From Bremerella sp. P1 (lineage in GTDB: Bacteria; Planctomycetota; Planctomycetia; Pirellulales; Pirellulaceae), in NCBI RefSeq assembly GCF_028748185.1, contig NZ_CP118164.1:2852001-2916000 (forward strand): DNA of 64,000 bases. Direction: 5' to 3'. Both the position numbers and the translations under genes were made by a program. Position 1 is the first letter of the stretch. Every line of letters begins with the position of its first letter. This document shows, piece after piece, positions 53,306 through 62,647 of this stretch. The notes beneath the pieces were generated by a model, which saw only the letters and a program-made list of their open reading frames with translations, ran no database searches and was not told the origin of the DNA.

Positions 53306-55207
53306 TTAAAATTCCGTTGAATCGCCCGAGAAGCCTGGATTGACTGGGAATAGCGGAGCACGTTTCACTGGTGCTTCTTCGACCGGGCCAGCCTCGGGCG
53401 AGGCAGTTTCCGAGAGGTCGATTTCGCTGGTCGAAGCTTCCGCTTCCTCGGAAGCCTTGGTCTCAGCCGGAGTGGCTGGTCCTGCTTCAGTTGGGGCTTC
53501 GGTCGCATTCAAATCAGGTTTGCGAACTTCCTGCTGCTTGTCGGTTTCCAAGGCAACTTTCGGCTTGGCCACCGTCGCTTCTCGGCTTGAAGGCATCGAG
53601 ATGGGCTTGGCAAGCTCGCTTTTCGCAAGTTCAACCGCTCCAGCCCCATCGGGCGACTCTTGATAAAGCGAGACGATTCGACGGAAGATCTCGCGACCCT
53701 TTCGCACGTCGCCAGAAACCGTCATCTCTTCGGCCTGAAGGACGAAGTCATTGAGCGACGAGTTCTGCACCTTACCGGTGACTCGCAAGTGTTGCAGCCG
53801 ATGGATCTCTCGCTTGGCGATCAGATGGTAGGGACGGTTGTCCACTGTCTCCGGCAGTTCTTCCAGGATCATGTCGTATTGATGCCATGCTCCCAGGTGA
53901 TTGCCGGCTTCTTCCAAGCCCCGAGCATTTGCCAGGCGACGTTCGGCGTCGCTGCGGAACTCGCGACCCATACGCAGGCTAATCGCCAAACGAGCCTCGG
54001 CTCGTTCCATCTGGATCATGTCGAGCCAATTCTGCGCCTCGTCGGCGTATTCGCTATTGGGATAACGCTCTAGAAGAGGCTGAATGTAGTTACTCTCCGC
54101 TTCGCGCCACTTGGTAGTGTCGTCGGTGAGCATCAAAGGTTCGGCTCGTGCGTGGAGTTCCTGATCGTTGAGTGGCCGCAACAGCCAGACCAACGCAGCG
54201 ATCACGACAATCAATGCCAGACCCAGGAAGATCTTACTGTTGAAGAACGAACCGCGTTCGTACGACTTGGGCTTATGAAGCAACTTTTCAGCTTCACTGC
54301 GGTCGATGCCGATATCGATAATGCTCTCGCGGCCGTTATTGCCAACCAAAGCATGTTCGATCGCGCTCATACCGCGAGCAACGGCGTCTTGTGATTCGCG
54401 TAGCCCAGCAGCGACCGAGTCGATATCAGGCGGACGACGATCCGGCATGACCTCGATCATGCGCATGATGACGCGGTCGAGCCAAACAGGACAATCGAGT
54501 TCGAGCGAGGCAGGCCGCTCTGGAAGCTTCCAGCGTTCTTCGCCGGAGGCGAGCGGATTGAAGGGTAACTTGCCGGTGATCATCTCGTAGAAGACGCATC
54601 CCAACGAGAAGATGTCGGTGGCATCGTCGACGTATTGGGGATCTTCAAACTGCTCAGGCGAAAGATACTGTTGGCGATCTTTCGGGAACAGCAGCAGCGA
54701 CGAACGTCGCCAGCGCGGATCGGCCCAGAAACTGGTGAGTTGGACGGTAAGCGGCTTACGCGGATCGGTCAGACCTGCACCGGACAGCAGAATATGAGCG
54801 GGTCGAACATCCAAGTGGTGAATGTTCATGTGATGGGCGGCGGCCAATGCGGCACATACCTGCAGACCGATTTCCACCACGGTTTCCCACGGAAGTGGAC
54901 CATGCTCTTCAAGATATTGCTGAAGGCTGATGCCGTCGACAAAGTCGAGAGCAAAGAACGGAATTCCCTGATCAATCCCCGCGCCGTGATAGCGCACGAT
55001 GTTCGGGTGATTCAGTTTCTGCAACTGGCGGCTTCGCTTTTCGAGACGTTGCCGTGCTCGGGGATTCTCGGCGTATCGTTCAGGCAGAATGCAAACGACC
55101 GCTTGGCGTTTTTGCTTGAGATGGAAGCCATGAAATACATGGCTATCTGGGTCATTGCCGAGGCGGTTCTCCAGGGCAAATGGACCTAACTTGGAAAGCT
55201 CTATCAT
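53306..55207 (-). CDS. Transmembrane serine/threonine-kinase-fold protein, probably a pseudokinase
   Basis: 633 residues from ATG 55207; TTG at 55222 is an alternative. The kinase domain spans about 5-280. The glycine loop is lost (LGNDPDSHVF), the VAIK lysine is Cys39 (AVVCILPERY), HRD is HLD (131-133, Asp133 kept), the following Asn is His138, and DFG is Ser-Phe-Trp (159-161). SPE (183-185) and DIFSLGCVFYEMITGKLPF remain, so the fold should be intact without phosphotransfer. A membrane helix (about 325-345) leads to a TPR-like periplasmic region and an acidic Pro/Ala/Glu tail. It may sense or scaffold. Confidence 0.88.
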   Translation of the reverse strand: MIELSKLGPFALENRLGNDPDSHVFHGFHLKQKRQAVVCILPERYAENPRARQRLEKRSRQLQKLNHPNIVRYHGAGIDQGIPFFALDFVDGISLQQYLEEHGPLPWETVVEIGLQVCAALAAAHHMNIHHLDVRPAHILLSGAGLTDPRKPLTVQLTSFWADPRWRRSSLLLFPKDRQQYLSPEQFEDPQYVDDATDIFSLGCVFYEMITGKLPFNPLASGEERWKLPERPASLELDCPVWLDRVIMRMIEVMPDRRPPDIDSVAAGLRESQDAVARGMSAIEHALVGNNGRESIIDIGIDRSEAEKLLHKPKSYERGSFFNSKIFLGLALIVVIAALVWLLRPLNDQELHARAEPLMLTDDTTKWREAESNYIQPLLERYPNSEYADEAQNWLDMIQMERAEARLAISLRMGREFRSDAERRLANARGLEEAGNHLGAWHQYDMILEELPETVDNRPYHLIAKREIHRLQHLRVTGKVQNSSLNDFVLQAEEMTVSGDVRKGREIFRRIVSLYQESPDGAGAVELAKSELAKPISMPSSREATVAKPKVALETDKQQEVRKPDLNATEAPTEAGPATPAETKASEEAEASTSEIDLSETASPEAGPVEEAPVKRAPLFPVNPGFSGDSTEF

Positions 55208-55593
55208 CGATCGTTCCCTCAAATCGGTTAGGCATGCGAGGGGGGTCGCAATCTATTCGACGCGCGCGGACAGCGAGTAGTTCGCCTCTTCTGCCAAAAG
55301 GTTAAACACTGCAAACCCCAAGCCAGATTCGAACAAACTGCCCGGACGACCGCATGATTCGATATAAACTGTTACTTTCAATATACTTATTACCGTAAAA
55401 TATTTGACATCAAACTTGACTAATATTTCTTACGTGCTGTCGATCTGAGACGACTTGTCTCAATATGAGTCAAAATCGTCCCGCATGGTTTCTGTTGAGG
55501 CATTTCAAGAAAAGCCGTAGAATCGCCCCGCTTGGGTCCTCTCCGTAGACCCAGGCCACGGTACCGATGACCAAGTCAAGGAAGACACGTGTC
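55208..55593. promoter_or_regulatory. AT-rich divergent region with inverted repeat
   Basis: The divergent spacer between the pseudokinase (minus) and kdsD (plus). Positions 55360-55440 are strikingly AT-rich. A palindrome TGAGAC-N5-GTCTCA at 55446-55462 may be an operator. No gene is supported. Confidence 0.5.
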
Positions 55594-56676
55594 ATGAGTT
55601 CTCCCATTCGCAAGGACGAGATCGTCGCGCCTCGAGACCGATGGATCGAGCAAGGGCAAGCCGCCATTCGGCACGAAGCCGACGTCATGCTGCGCGTCGC
55701 CCAAACGCTTGACGATCGTTTTGCCAGCGCGGTCGAGATGATCCTAAACTGCCGCGGCGATGTGATCGTCAGCGGGATCGGCAAGGCAGGTCACGTCGGC
55801 ACGAAGCTGGCGGCAACGTTGGCCTCGACCGGCACGCGCAGTCATTTCCTCCATCCGGCCGAAGCAATCCACGGCGATCTTGGCCGGGTAACGCAACACG
55901 ACATCGTGCTCATGCTTTCGCAAAGTGGCGAAACGGAAGAAGTCGTCCGCCTGTTGCCCATTTTGCGAGGCCTCGGCGCGACGCTCATCGCGATGACTTC
56001 CTCGGCAGAAAACACACTCGGCAAGGCGGCCTCCGTCGTGCTGGAGCTAGGCGGCATCACCGAAGCATGTCCGCTCAACCTCGCCCCAACTGCCAGCACC
56101 GCGGCCATGCTCGCCCTAGGAGACGCACTGGCAATCACGGTTAGCGAACATCGTGGCTTTCGCCCCGAAGACTTTGCCCGCTACCACCCCGGTGGAAGCC
56201 TGGGACGCAAGTTGGCCTTCGTGGAAGAGAAGATGCGTCCGCTGGCACAGTGCCGCGTGGCATCCGACCAACTCTCGATTCGGGAAGTCTTTCAGAAGGT
56301 TCGCGTGAATGGACGACGTACCGGCGCCGTCATGTTGATCGATGCCGAAGGGCGGTTGTCAGGCATCTTCACCGATAGCGATCTGGCGCGCTTGTTCGAG
56401 CGGGATGACGTTGTTGATATCAATGCATCGATTGCCACGGTCATGACGACGCAGCCCAAGACAACGACAGCCGGTACCCGCTTTCAAGCGGCACTCAGTC
56501 GTCTGGCGAACGAAAAGATCAGCGAATTACCGGTGATCGATGCCCACGGGCGTCCACTTGGTATGTTGGATGTGACGGATATGGTGGGTCAGGTTCCCAG
56601 TGAAACTGAAGAGGAACCAGCGACAAGGCCCACGCTGAAGATCCGATATCCGAACCAAGACAAGCGAGGGGCGTAG
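55594..56676 (+). CDS. kdsD: Arabinose-5-phosphate isomerase
   Basis: 360 residues from ATG 55594, chosen over ATG 55567 because AAGGAAG lies nine bases upstream. It makes D-arabinose 5-phosphate from ribulose 5-phosphate, the first step to Kdo for lipopolysaccharide. The SIS domain has VIVSGIGKAGHVGTKLAATL, HPAEAIHGDLGRVTQHDIVL and LMLSQSGETEEVVRLLP. Two CBS domains follow (about 205-265 and 275-330). This is the KpsF/GutQ/KdsD family. The downstream gene is kdsC with no gap, so a Kdo operon is nearly certain. Confidence 0.94.
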   Translation: MSSPIRKDEIVAPRDRWIEQGQAAIRHEADVMLRVAQTLDDRFASAVEMILNCRGDVIVSGIGKAGHVGTKLAATLASTGTRSHFLHPAEAIHGDLGRVTQHDIVLMLSQSGETEEVVRLLPILRGLGATLIAMTSSAENTLGKAASVVLELGGITEACPLNLAPTASTAAMLALGDALAITVSEHRGFRPEDFARYHPGGSLGRKLAFVEEKMRPLAQCRVASDQLSIREVFQKVRVNGRRTGAVMLIDAEGRLSGIFTDSDLARLFERDDVVDINASIATVMTTQPKTTTAGTRFQAALSRLANEKISELPVIDAHGRPLGMLDVTDMVGQVPSETEEEPATRPTLKIRYPNQDKRGA

Positions 56677-57192
56677 ATGAATCTGGAACAGCGATGTCAG
56701 GCAGTCGAGCTGTTGTTGACCGATGTCGACGGCGTGCTGACCGACGGCGGAGTGATACTGAACAACGAAGGCGTCGAGTCGAAGAAGTTCCATATCCGGG
56801 ACGGACTTGGCTTCAAGCTATGGCGTCAGGCCGGCTTCAAATGCGGTTTGATCACGGGACGAAACTCGCAGGTCGTACGTCTACGGGCTCAAGAATTGAG
56901 CCTGGACATCGTCCGGCAGGGAATTGTGGACAAAGGGACTGTGGCTCAAGAGGTGCTCAAGAAGTTCAATCTTGAGCCGGAACAACTGGCATTCGTTGGA
57001 GACGACTTGATCGATCTCGGTGCGATCCGCCTGGCAGGCCTGGGGATCGCGGTTGCCGACGCAGTAGACGAAGTAAAAGAAGCAGCCGACTATGTCACTA
57101 AGACTCCGGGCGGCAAGGGCGCGATTCGCGAGGTGATCGAGGTCATCCTTAAAGCGAAGAAAGTCTGGAACGACATCATCCACACGTATTAA
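56677..57192 (+). CDS. kdsC: 3-deoxy-D-manno-octulosonate 8-phosphate phosphatase
   Basis: 171 residues from ATG 56677, which directly follows the kdsD stop. It is a HAD-superfamily phosphatase acting on Kdo-8-phosphate. Motif I is LLTDVDGVLTDGG (Asp16 nucleophile, Asp18 acid/base). ESKKFHIRDGLGFKLWRQAG and CGLITGRNS carry motif II, and AFVGDDLIDL is motif IV. Length, C0 type and lack of a cap domain match KdsC. The usual kdsC-next gene is lptC, and here a large LptC/LptA-like gene follows 15 bases later. Confidence 0.94.
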   Translation: MNLEQRCQAVELLLTDVDGVLTDGGVILNNEGVESKKFHIRDGLGFKLWRQAGFKCGLITGRNSQVVRLRAQELSLDIVRQGIVDKGTVAQEVLKKFNLEPEQLAFVGDDLIDLGAIRLAGLGIAVADAVDEVKEAADYVTKTPGGKGAIREVIEVILKAKKVWNDIIHTY

Positions 57193-57207
57193 GTACGGAA
57201 GCAAACT

Positions 57208-60207
57208 TTGACGGCAGCCATTCAACAAGACACGTGGCAACCACCAACGCTCATCGGGCAAGCCGTGCGCGTAGCGGTCGTGTTTGGCGTGATGGTAGCC
57301 ATCGCTGTCGGCTATCAGATGACGTTCGTTCCGTGGATCGAACCGACAATTACGCCCGACGACACCGATGTTGTTCCAACGGTTGGCTTTCTAGGCCAAC
57401 AGAAACAAAGACTGGCCCTCTACTTCTCGCCACGCAGCTGGCAACTTGGTTCAACGAAGGTTCTCGAGAGCAATAACATCATGCTCTTGATGAAAGACTT
57501 TCGCGAAGTGGGTGAGAATCGTCTGGAACTGGAACCCCTGACGATCATCGCGTTTGAAACCGATGTCGAACAAGAGAAGTGGGACAAACCGGTCGTCATT
57601 CTCAATGCGGAAAAGGCGATCCTGCAGTTCTCGGAACTGAACCTGGCCTTCGGCAAAATAGGTGACTTGGTTGGTGGCCAATTGCTAGGCAACGTGCAGA
57701 TCACGCGTAAGAGCGCCGATGGAAATCACGAGCCGTTGAACGTTCTGACCTCGGACGTCATGTTGGCATCTAACCGGATCGAAACCAAAAAAGACGTTCA
57801 GTTCCAAATGGGTAAGCACCAGGGAAGTGGACGCCACCTGATCGCTCAATTCGAGGAAGGTCCCAATCGCGGTCAGCAGAAGGGCCCAAACATCTCTGGC
57901 CTTTCGGTTCTGGAACTGGTTCACGTCGATCGGATTGTCCTTTCGACCGAAGGCCGCGGACTGCTGGGCAACGCGGCCGAGATGCCAGGTATGCGGGAAC
58001 AGTCGAGCCAGATGTATGCTTCGGCACCGGTCGAGATCCGCTGCCTGGGGCCTTTCGTCTTCGATGGTTCGCATCGCGTGGCAACCTTTCGCGATCAAGT
58101 GCAGGTCCGCCGTCTGGTCGCTTCCGGTGTGACCGATCAATTGGAAGCCGACCTCCTGGAAGTTCACTTCCAGAAAGAAGATCCCGCGGAGTCTGCGGAA
58201 CCAAAAACGGACTCTGATGAAGATTCTTCAGACAAACCATCGGCGAAGCTGAAAATGCAACGACTGGTCGCCGTGGGAAGTCCGTTTCGGTTGTCGGCCA
58301 CCAGCGTTTCGGCCAATGCCGAAGGTGGTCAGCTGATTTATGACCTCATCAAGAAGCGGATCGAAGTCAAAGGCAGCCCGACCGCCATCCTGACTAAGGA
58401 CAAGTATCGCTGCGAGTCGCCTCACCTGATGTACGAACTGGGAGACAATCCAAGTCACCTGGGGCGCGTGTGGTCGGCTGGCCCAGGGGTGTTTACGGGA
58501 AACCTGAACGACAAAGACCCTAGCGAACTGAGTCGTCTCTCTTGGCAGGAGCAGTTTCGTATCGAACCCCAAAACGGTGAGTACGCGGTTGCCGTTGAAG
58601 GAAATGCCACGGTCTCAGGCGACAAAAAGGGACAGATCTCCGGCGATAAGTTATTCGTCTTCCTACAGGATGTGACCCCGCCAGGTGAGAAGAAACAAAA
58701 GCTCATTCCTAGCCGACTTCATGGGATCGGACGCATTTCGATCGATACGCCCCAGCTTGTGGGACGCGCGAATGAAATCAAGACATGGTTTCAATTCGAC
58801 GAGCCACAATTGGTGCCAGGCAATGAGCCTGGCAAGCTGCCAACGGGACCTGCTCCCGGAGCACCACCTGGTAATGCACCAGCGCAGCCGCCACTAGCCC
58901 AACAGCAGAATTCGGAAGAAAAGCCAACGCGGTTCCGGCTCTCAGGCGAAACCATTCAACTGGTCGTTCGCTTCGATGGACAGAAGTCGCACCTCGATTC
59001 GGCTCAGATATCCGGACAAGTCCAGATGGCCGAGATGCCGGAAGGGGAAGGCCTGATCGATCCCTTCATGGTGCGTGGCAACGTAGTTCAGCTGCTCAAC
59101 GCGGCCGACAACAATGCCGAGATCCATGTCACTGGTGAACCGGCGGTTGTATCAGGGCGAGGTTTGATCATGCGAAGTGGTCGACTACGCGTGAATCAAC
59201 TGCAAGGACGCATCTGGACCGATGGCCCTGGTACGCTTGAGTTTCCATTGGATCGTGATTTCCAGGGACGCAAGCTGGCGGTGCCGGAGTACTTCAACGT
59301 TCAGTGGCAAGGAGGGCTCCAGGCCCAGCACGATCAGATTACCTTCGATCGAGCGGTTAAAATTCAGGGTCGCCAAAGCCATCTGAACACGGCTCGCCTG
59401 ACGATCACGTTGAATCGGCCGATCAGCTTTACCGATACCAATGCGAACAAAGCATTGAGCGCCAAACGCGTGGAATGTACCGGCGGCGTGCAGCTTTACA
59501 ATCGCAACGTCGAACTAGGCGTACTCAAGTCGGTGGATCAGTTTGAAGGAAAAACGCTGGCCATCAATCAAGAGACTGGCGATATCCAAGCCCAAGGTCC
59601 TGGTACTGCCAAAACGGTCATGATGGGAAGTCCCACGACGAATATCCCTGGACAACCGACTTCCCCAAAACCGCCGGGCGAAAAGCAGCTCACCTTTTTG
59701 CGTGTCGACTTTGTGAGCCACGTGAGCGGCAATGTGCATCGCAAAGAGGTTAACTTCCACAAGGTCGATCGTGCTTACTACGGCCCGGTCAAGTCGTGGG
59801 ACGACGAGATTGACTTGCAGAACCCGTCCGCAATGAATGCCAGTGATGTCACCCTCCGCTGCGATCAACTAACGGTCGTCCAGCACGATAAGCAGTCAGG
59901 GCTGAGTGGAAGCGAGATCCTGGCGATGGGGAACAGCGAAGTCCAAGGCAAAATGTTCAGTGCCTGGGCAGACCGCATCAGTTACTCAACCGAAAAACAC
60001 CTGCTGACGATGACCGGTAACGGACGCAACGCCGCACAACTGATTCATCAGCAGCGGATTGGCGGATCGCGGCAGACACTGACTGCCGGGAAGATTCAGT
60101 ACTGGCCAGAAACCAGAAAGTTCCAAGTCGACGACGGCAAATCGATCGACGTTTCTGGCGTCAGACCGAACGACGTCAACATTCCGAAAATACCAGGCCT
60201 GCGCTAA
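57208..60207 (+). CDS. Giant LptC/LptA-like (OstA-type) lipopolysaccharide export protein
   Basis: 999 residues from TTG 57208, with GGAAG upstream. One N-terminal membrane helix (about 20-43) is followed by a periplasmic region. Repeated OstA-like strand patterns occur: DVMLASNRIETKKDVQFQMG; VSANAEGGQLIYDLIKKRIE with VKGSPTAILTKDKYRCESPH; SDVTLRCDQLTVVQHDKQSG with MFSAWADRISYSTEKHLLTM. An LptC-like N-terminus plus several LptA/OstA-like beta-jelly-roll segments would span the periplasm in one chain. A Pro/Ala/Gln-rich linker lies near 545-575. It follows kdsD-kdsC as lptC-lptA do in other bacteria. Its stop overlaps the convergent FG-GAP gene. Confidence 0.78.
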   Translation: MTAAIQQDTWQPPTLIGQAVRVAVVFGVMVAIAVGYQMTFVPWIEPTITPDDTDVVPTVGFLGQQKQRLALYFSPRSWQLGSTKVLESNNIMLLMKDFREVGENRLELEPLTIIAFETDVEQEKWDKPVVILNAEKAILQFSELNLAFGKIGDLVGGQLLGNVQITRKSADGNHEPLNVLTSDVMLASNRIETKKDVQFQMGKHQGSGRHLIAQFEEGPNRGQQKGPNISGLSVLELVHVDRIVLSTEGRGLLGNAAEMPGMREQSSQMYASAPVEIRCLGPFVFDGSHRVATFRDQVQVRRLVASGVTDQLEADLLEVHFQKEDPAESAEPKTDSDEDSSDKPSAKLKMQRLVAVGSPFRLSATSVSANAEGGQLIYDLIKKRIEVKGSPTAILTKDKYRCESPHLMYELGDNPSHLGRVWSAGPGVFTGNLNDKDPSELSRLSWQEQFRIEPQNGEYAVAVEGNATVSGDKKGQISGDKLFVFLQDVTPPGEKKQKLIPSRLHGIGRISIDTPQLVGRANEIKTWFQFDEPQLVPGNEPGKLPTGPAPGAPPGNAPAQPPLAQQQNSEEKPTRFRLSGETIQLVVRFDGQKSHLDSAQISGQVQMAEMPEGEGLIDPFMVRGNVVQLLNAADNNAEIHVTGEPAVVSGRGLIMRSGRLRVNQLQGRIWTDGPGTLEFPLDRDFQGRKLAVPEYFNVQWQGGLQAQHDQITFDRAVKIQGRQSHLNTARLTITLNRPISFTDTNANKALSAKRVECTGGVQLYNRNVELGVLKSVDQFEGKTLAINQETGDIQAQGPGTAKTVMMGSPTTNIPGQPTSPKPPGEKQLTFLRVDFVSHVSGNVHRKEVNFHKVDRAYYGPVKSWDDEIDLQNPSAMNASDVTLRCDQLTVVQHDKQSGLSGSEILAMGNSEVQGKMFSAWADRISYSTEKHLLTMTGNGRNAAQLIHQQRIGGSRQTLTAGKIQYWPETRKFQVDDGKSIDVSGVRPNDVNIPKIPGLR

Positions 60208-61370
60208 CGGGCCGGATTCTCGTACCAGATCACACCCAGGTTGTCGCGCTCTTCGCAGGTCAGCACATCCTGATCGCCATCACCATCGAGATCGATCAGT
60301 TGCAACAAGTCGAACTTGATGCCTTCCTTTACGCCGCTGATCGGCTGGGCGACCCACTCCCCTTCTCTCTTCTGCATCCACATCACGCCATGCTTCTTGC
60401 CGGCGTTGCCGCAGCTGATGACGAGATCGTTGTGCCCATCAAGATCGACGTCCGCGACTCTGACCGATTTGCCAGTTCCTGTGTTGGGAGGCATGGGGAT
60501 TTCGATTTGCGCGAAGACCGGAACATTGCTCGTGCGGCGGAACCACAGGATCGTATCGCCATAGGTTGAGCACACGACGTCACGGAATCCGTCTTGATCA
60601 AGGTCAGCCGAGTCGAGGAACATCACTTCATGGTCGGTTCCTCCGATGAGTTTGGGGGCAGTCGATTGTGGATCGCCAGCACGATCGATCCAGTAAACGC
60701 CCCGCCGCTTTCCTTTCCGATCGCTGTACAGAAGATCGGCATGGCCATCCTGATTCATATCTTCGGTCATCAGTGACATGATCCAGCCGGCATCGGTCAG
60801 TTTCTTCCAACTCCAAGTGTTGGGATCGTCCTGTCGAAAGATGCCTACGGCCCCGTTGGGTGATTTCGAGCCAGCGATCAGTTCGAGCGGCTTCTCCTTC
60901 TTCGTCTGCCAAGGCAACGCGAACATCCAGCGGGATTGATTCTCGGAAGCGGCGATCGGTTCGGTCTTCCAGGCACTCTCTTCAAGATAGTCTTCGGGAT
61001 TCTTAGGAGCGATGTGCACGAAGACCGTTTGCTGACGTCCTTCGCACGAAGAGACGACGTCCACCGCTCCATCACCGTTGATGTCCATGAAGACGGCATC
61101 TTCGGGGCTTTTCACGTTACCGACCGTCACGGCAGGCCACGGTTGTTTTACCGCCGCATGGCCCGGATGCAGATAGGCGCGGATCACTCCTCCTTCTTCC
61201 CAGCCGGTACACAGATCGGTAAGGCCATCGCCGTTGACGTCGAAGGGTCGCACGCCGTCGGCACCTCGCGACGTGTTGTCGATCGTATGACGCTTCCAAG
61301 GTTCTTGGGCACCTAAGCTGCCTAGGAGTGACAGTACGATGGCAATCGCAGTCGAACGCGGAGCGAGCAT
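60204..61370 (-). CDS. Exported FG-GAP/VCBS repeat protein
   Basis: 388 residues from ATG 61370. The signal peptide is MLAPRSTAIAIVLSLLGSLG. Seven or so beta-propeller-like blades follow, each with an Asp-rich calcium loop: VRPFDVNGDGLTDLCTG, VFMDINGDGAVDVVSS, MTEDMNQDGHADLLYS, DSADLDQDGFRDVVCS, RVADVDLDGHNDLVIS and LIDLDGDGDQDVLTCEE. These are FG-GAP (VCBS) repeats of periplasmic or secreted binding proteins. The stop overlaps that of the Lpt-like gene by three bases on the other strand. The function is unknown. Confidence 0.9.
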   Translation of the reverse strand: MLAPRSTAIAIVLSLLGSLGAQEPWKRHTIDNTSRGADGVRPFDVNGDGLTDLCTGWEEGGVIRAYLHPGHAAVKQPWPAVTVGNVKSPEDAVFMDINGDGAVDVVSSCEGRQQTVFVHIAPKNPEDYLEESAWKTEPIAASENQSRWMFALPWQTKKEKPLELIAGSKSPNGAVGIFRQDDPNTWSWKKLTDAGWIMSLMTEDMNQDGHADLLYSDRKGKRRGVYWIDRAGDPQSTAPKLIGGTDHEVMFLDSADLDQDGFRDVVCSTYGDTILWFRRTSNVPVFAQIEIPMPPNTGTGKSVRVADVDLDGHNDLVISCGNAGKKHGVMWMQKREGEWVAQPISGVKEGIKFDLLQLIDLDGDGDQDVLTCEERDNLGVIWYENPAR

Positions 61371-61466
61371 GATAAGACCTCGAGGAGGAAGGTGAGATGA
61401 AGACTGGCAAGATCTGCACGGTACTTCACCTCAGGTCGCTCGTCCAGGAATTCCGCATAGCGCAAA

Positions 61467-61500
61467 GAAAAACCCTGCCGATGTTCGGACAGGGTTTTTC
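61467..61500. terminator. Hairpin terminator after the NarL-type regulator
   Basis: An 11-bp stem GAAAAACCCTG (61467-61477) with CAGGGTTTTTC (61490-61500). On minus it is followed by a T-rich run. It lies 25 bases after the stop at 61525. Confidence 0.85.
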
Positions 61501-61524
61501 TTTTCGAGCGAACTAACGTAGGTC

Positions 61525-62157
61525 TTAGACCAAACCTTGACGCACAGCCCAAACGGCGGCTTGGGTGCGATCGGTGACGTCGACCTTACGCAGAATATTT
61601 TGAACGTGTTCTTTAACGGTTTCGATGCTAATGCTTAGCGAACGACCGATCTCACGATTGCTGAGACCCAATGCCAAGTGGCGAAGCACTTGCATTTCGC
61701 GATTGGTCAATGGGAACTCGCTATTCTTGGCATCGTGACGCTTGGCCATGGTGCCTTTGACGCGCGACATGATGCTTCCGTCAGGTTGCTTTCCACCACT
61801 AGCAGCATTGTGGATGGCGCTGACGATCATTTCGCGAGGCGAACCTTTAAGAACGTAATCAACCGCACCCAAGGCAACACCACGAGCGACGTAAGTCGGG
61901 TTGTCATAGGTGCTAAGCATGACGACCGGCGTGCCGGGAGCGTCAGATTGCAATTTCTCAAGGGCAGACAAGCCGTCCATCTCCGGCATCCGGATATCCA
62001 TGAGGACAACGTCAGGCTTGTGCTGGAGTGCCTTCTCGATGGCGTCATTTCCATCAACTGCTTCTCCGACGACTTCAATATCGGTGCCTCGGAAGAGACA
62101 CGCCAAGCCGCTGCGAACGACCTCATGGTCGTCGACAACCAACACATTAATGGACAT
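61525..62157 (-). CDS. NarL/LuxR-family response regulator
   Basis: 210 residues from ATG 62157. The receiver domain has VLVVDDHEVVRSGLACLF, the phosphoacceptor Asp54 in DVVLMDIRMPEMDGLSAL, Thr/Ser in VVMLSTYDNP and Lys in YVLKGSP. The C-terminal LuxR-type helix-turn-helix (about 146-205) is LTNREMQVLRHLALGLSNRE and IGRSLSISIETVKEHVQNIL. It is a DNA-binding transcription factor controlled by a sensor kinase that is not in this window. It is divergent from the NtrC-type regulator gene. Confidence 0.95.
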   Translation of the reverse strand: MSINVLVVDDHEVVRSGLACLFRGTDIEVVGEAVDGNDAIEKALQHKPDVVLMDIRMPEMDGLSALEKLQSDAPGTPVVMLSTYDNPTYVARGVALGAVDYVLKGSPREMIVSAIHNAASGGKQPDGSIMSRVKGTMAKRHDAKNSEFPLTNREMQVLRHLALGLSNREIGRSLSISIETVKEHVQNILRKVDVTDRTQAAVWAVRQGLV

Positions 62158-62647
62158 AGGAACCTTTCACAGTGAAACGAGGGTGGCTGTTGTGAGCGGC
62201 TTCTCGGAGCAGTTTTCCCCACCCGGTGCGAGTCGTACGTTTTCTAAAAAACGCCAAAAATCTCGCTAACTGCATATCCGCGATAACCTTGCGTTTATCG
62301 ACGCTGCCTTGCCACCATGTTAACCCCCAGTGAGGGCATTTCCAGTGTGGTTGCCCGTGATGTGCCCCTTTTTGCGATGTCCCGCACCCGCTAGACGTAG
62401 TAAATACCGGGGGTTTCAATTCGTTTAAGGGTGTTGATGCCGCCCAACGGAAAAATGTGGTTTACCGCAGCGGGATATCAACGCCCCTCGGGGGGTGTCT
62501 ACAAAATGCCACATTGTTTTGACCAGGGTGAATGCGTGACCTAGATAAATAGATAGATGTGGAGAATTTGCGACATGTGTTGTTCGCGGAAGCTCTCCCC
62601 CCAAATTGAGAGATAGAATCAGACCGCTTTCCCTGGATATTCCCATC
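62158..62647. promoter_or_regulatory. Divergent region between two response regulators, with a structured segment
   Basis: 490 bp. Arms AATGTGG (62454-62460) and CCACATT (62509-62515) close a region with an inner CCCC-TC-GGGG hairpin (62484-62493). This may be a leader structure or an operator for the regulator genes. No gene is supported. Confidence 0.45.
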
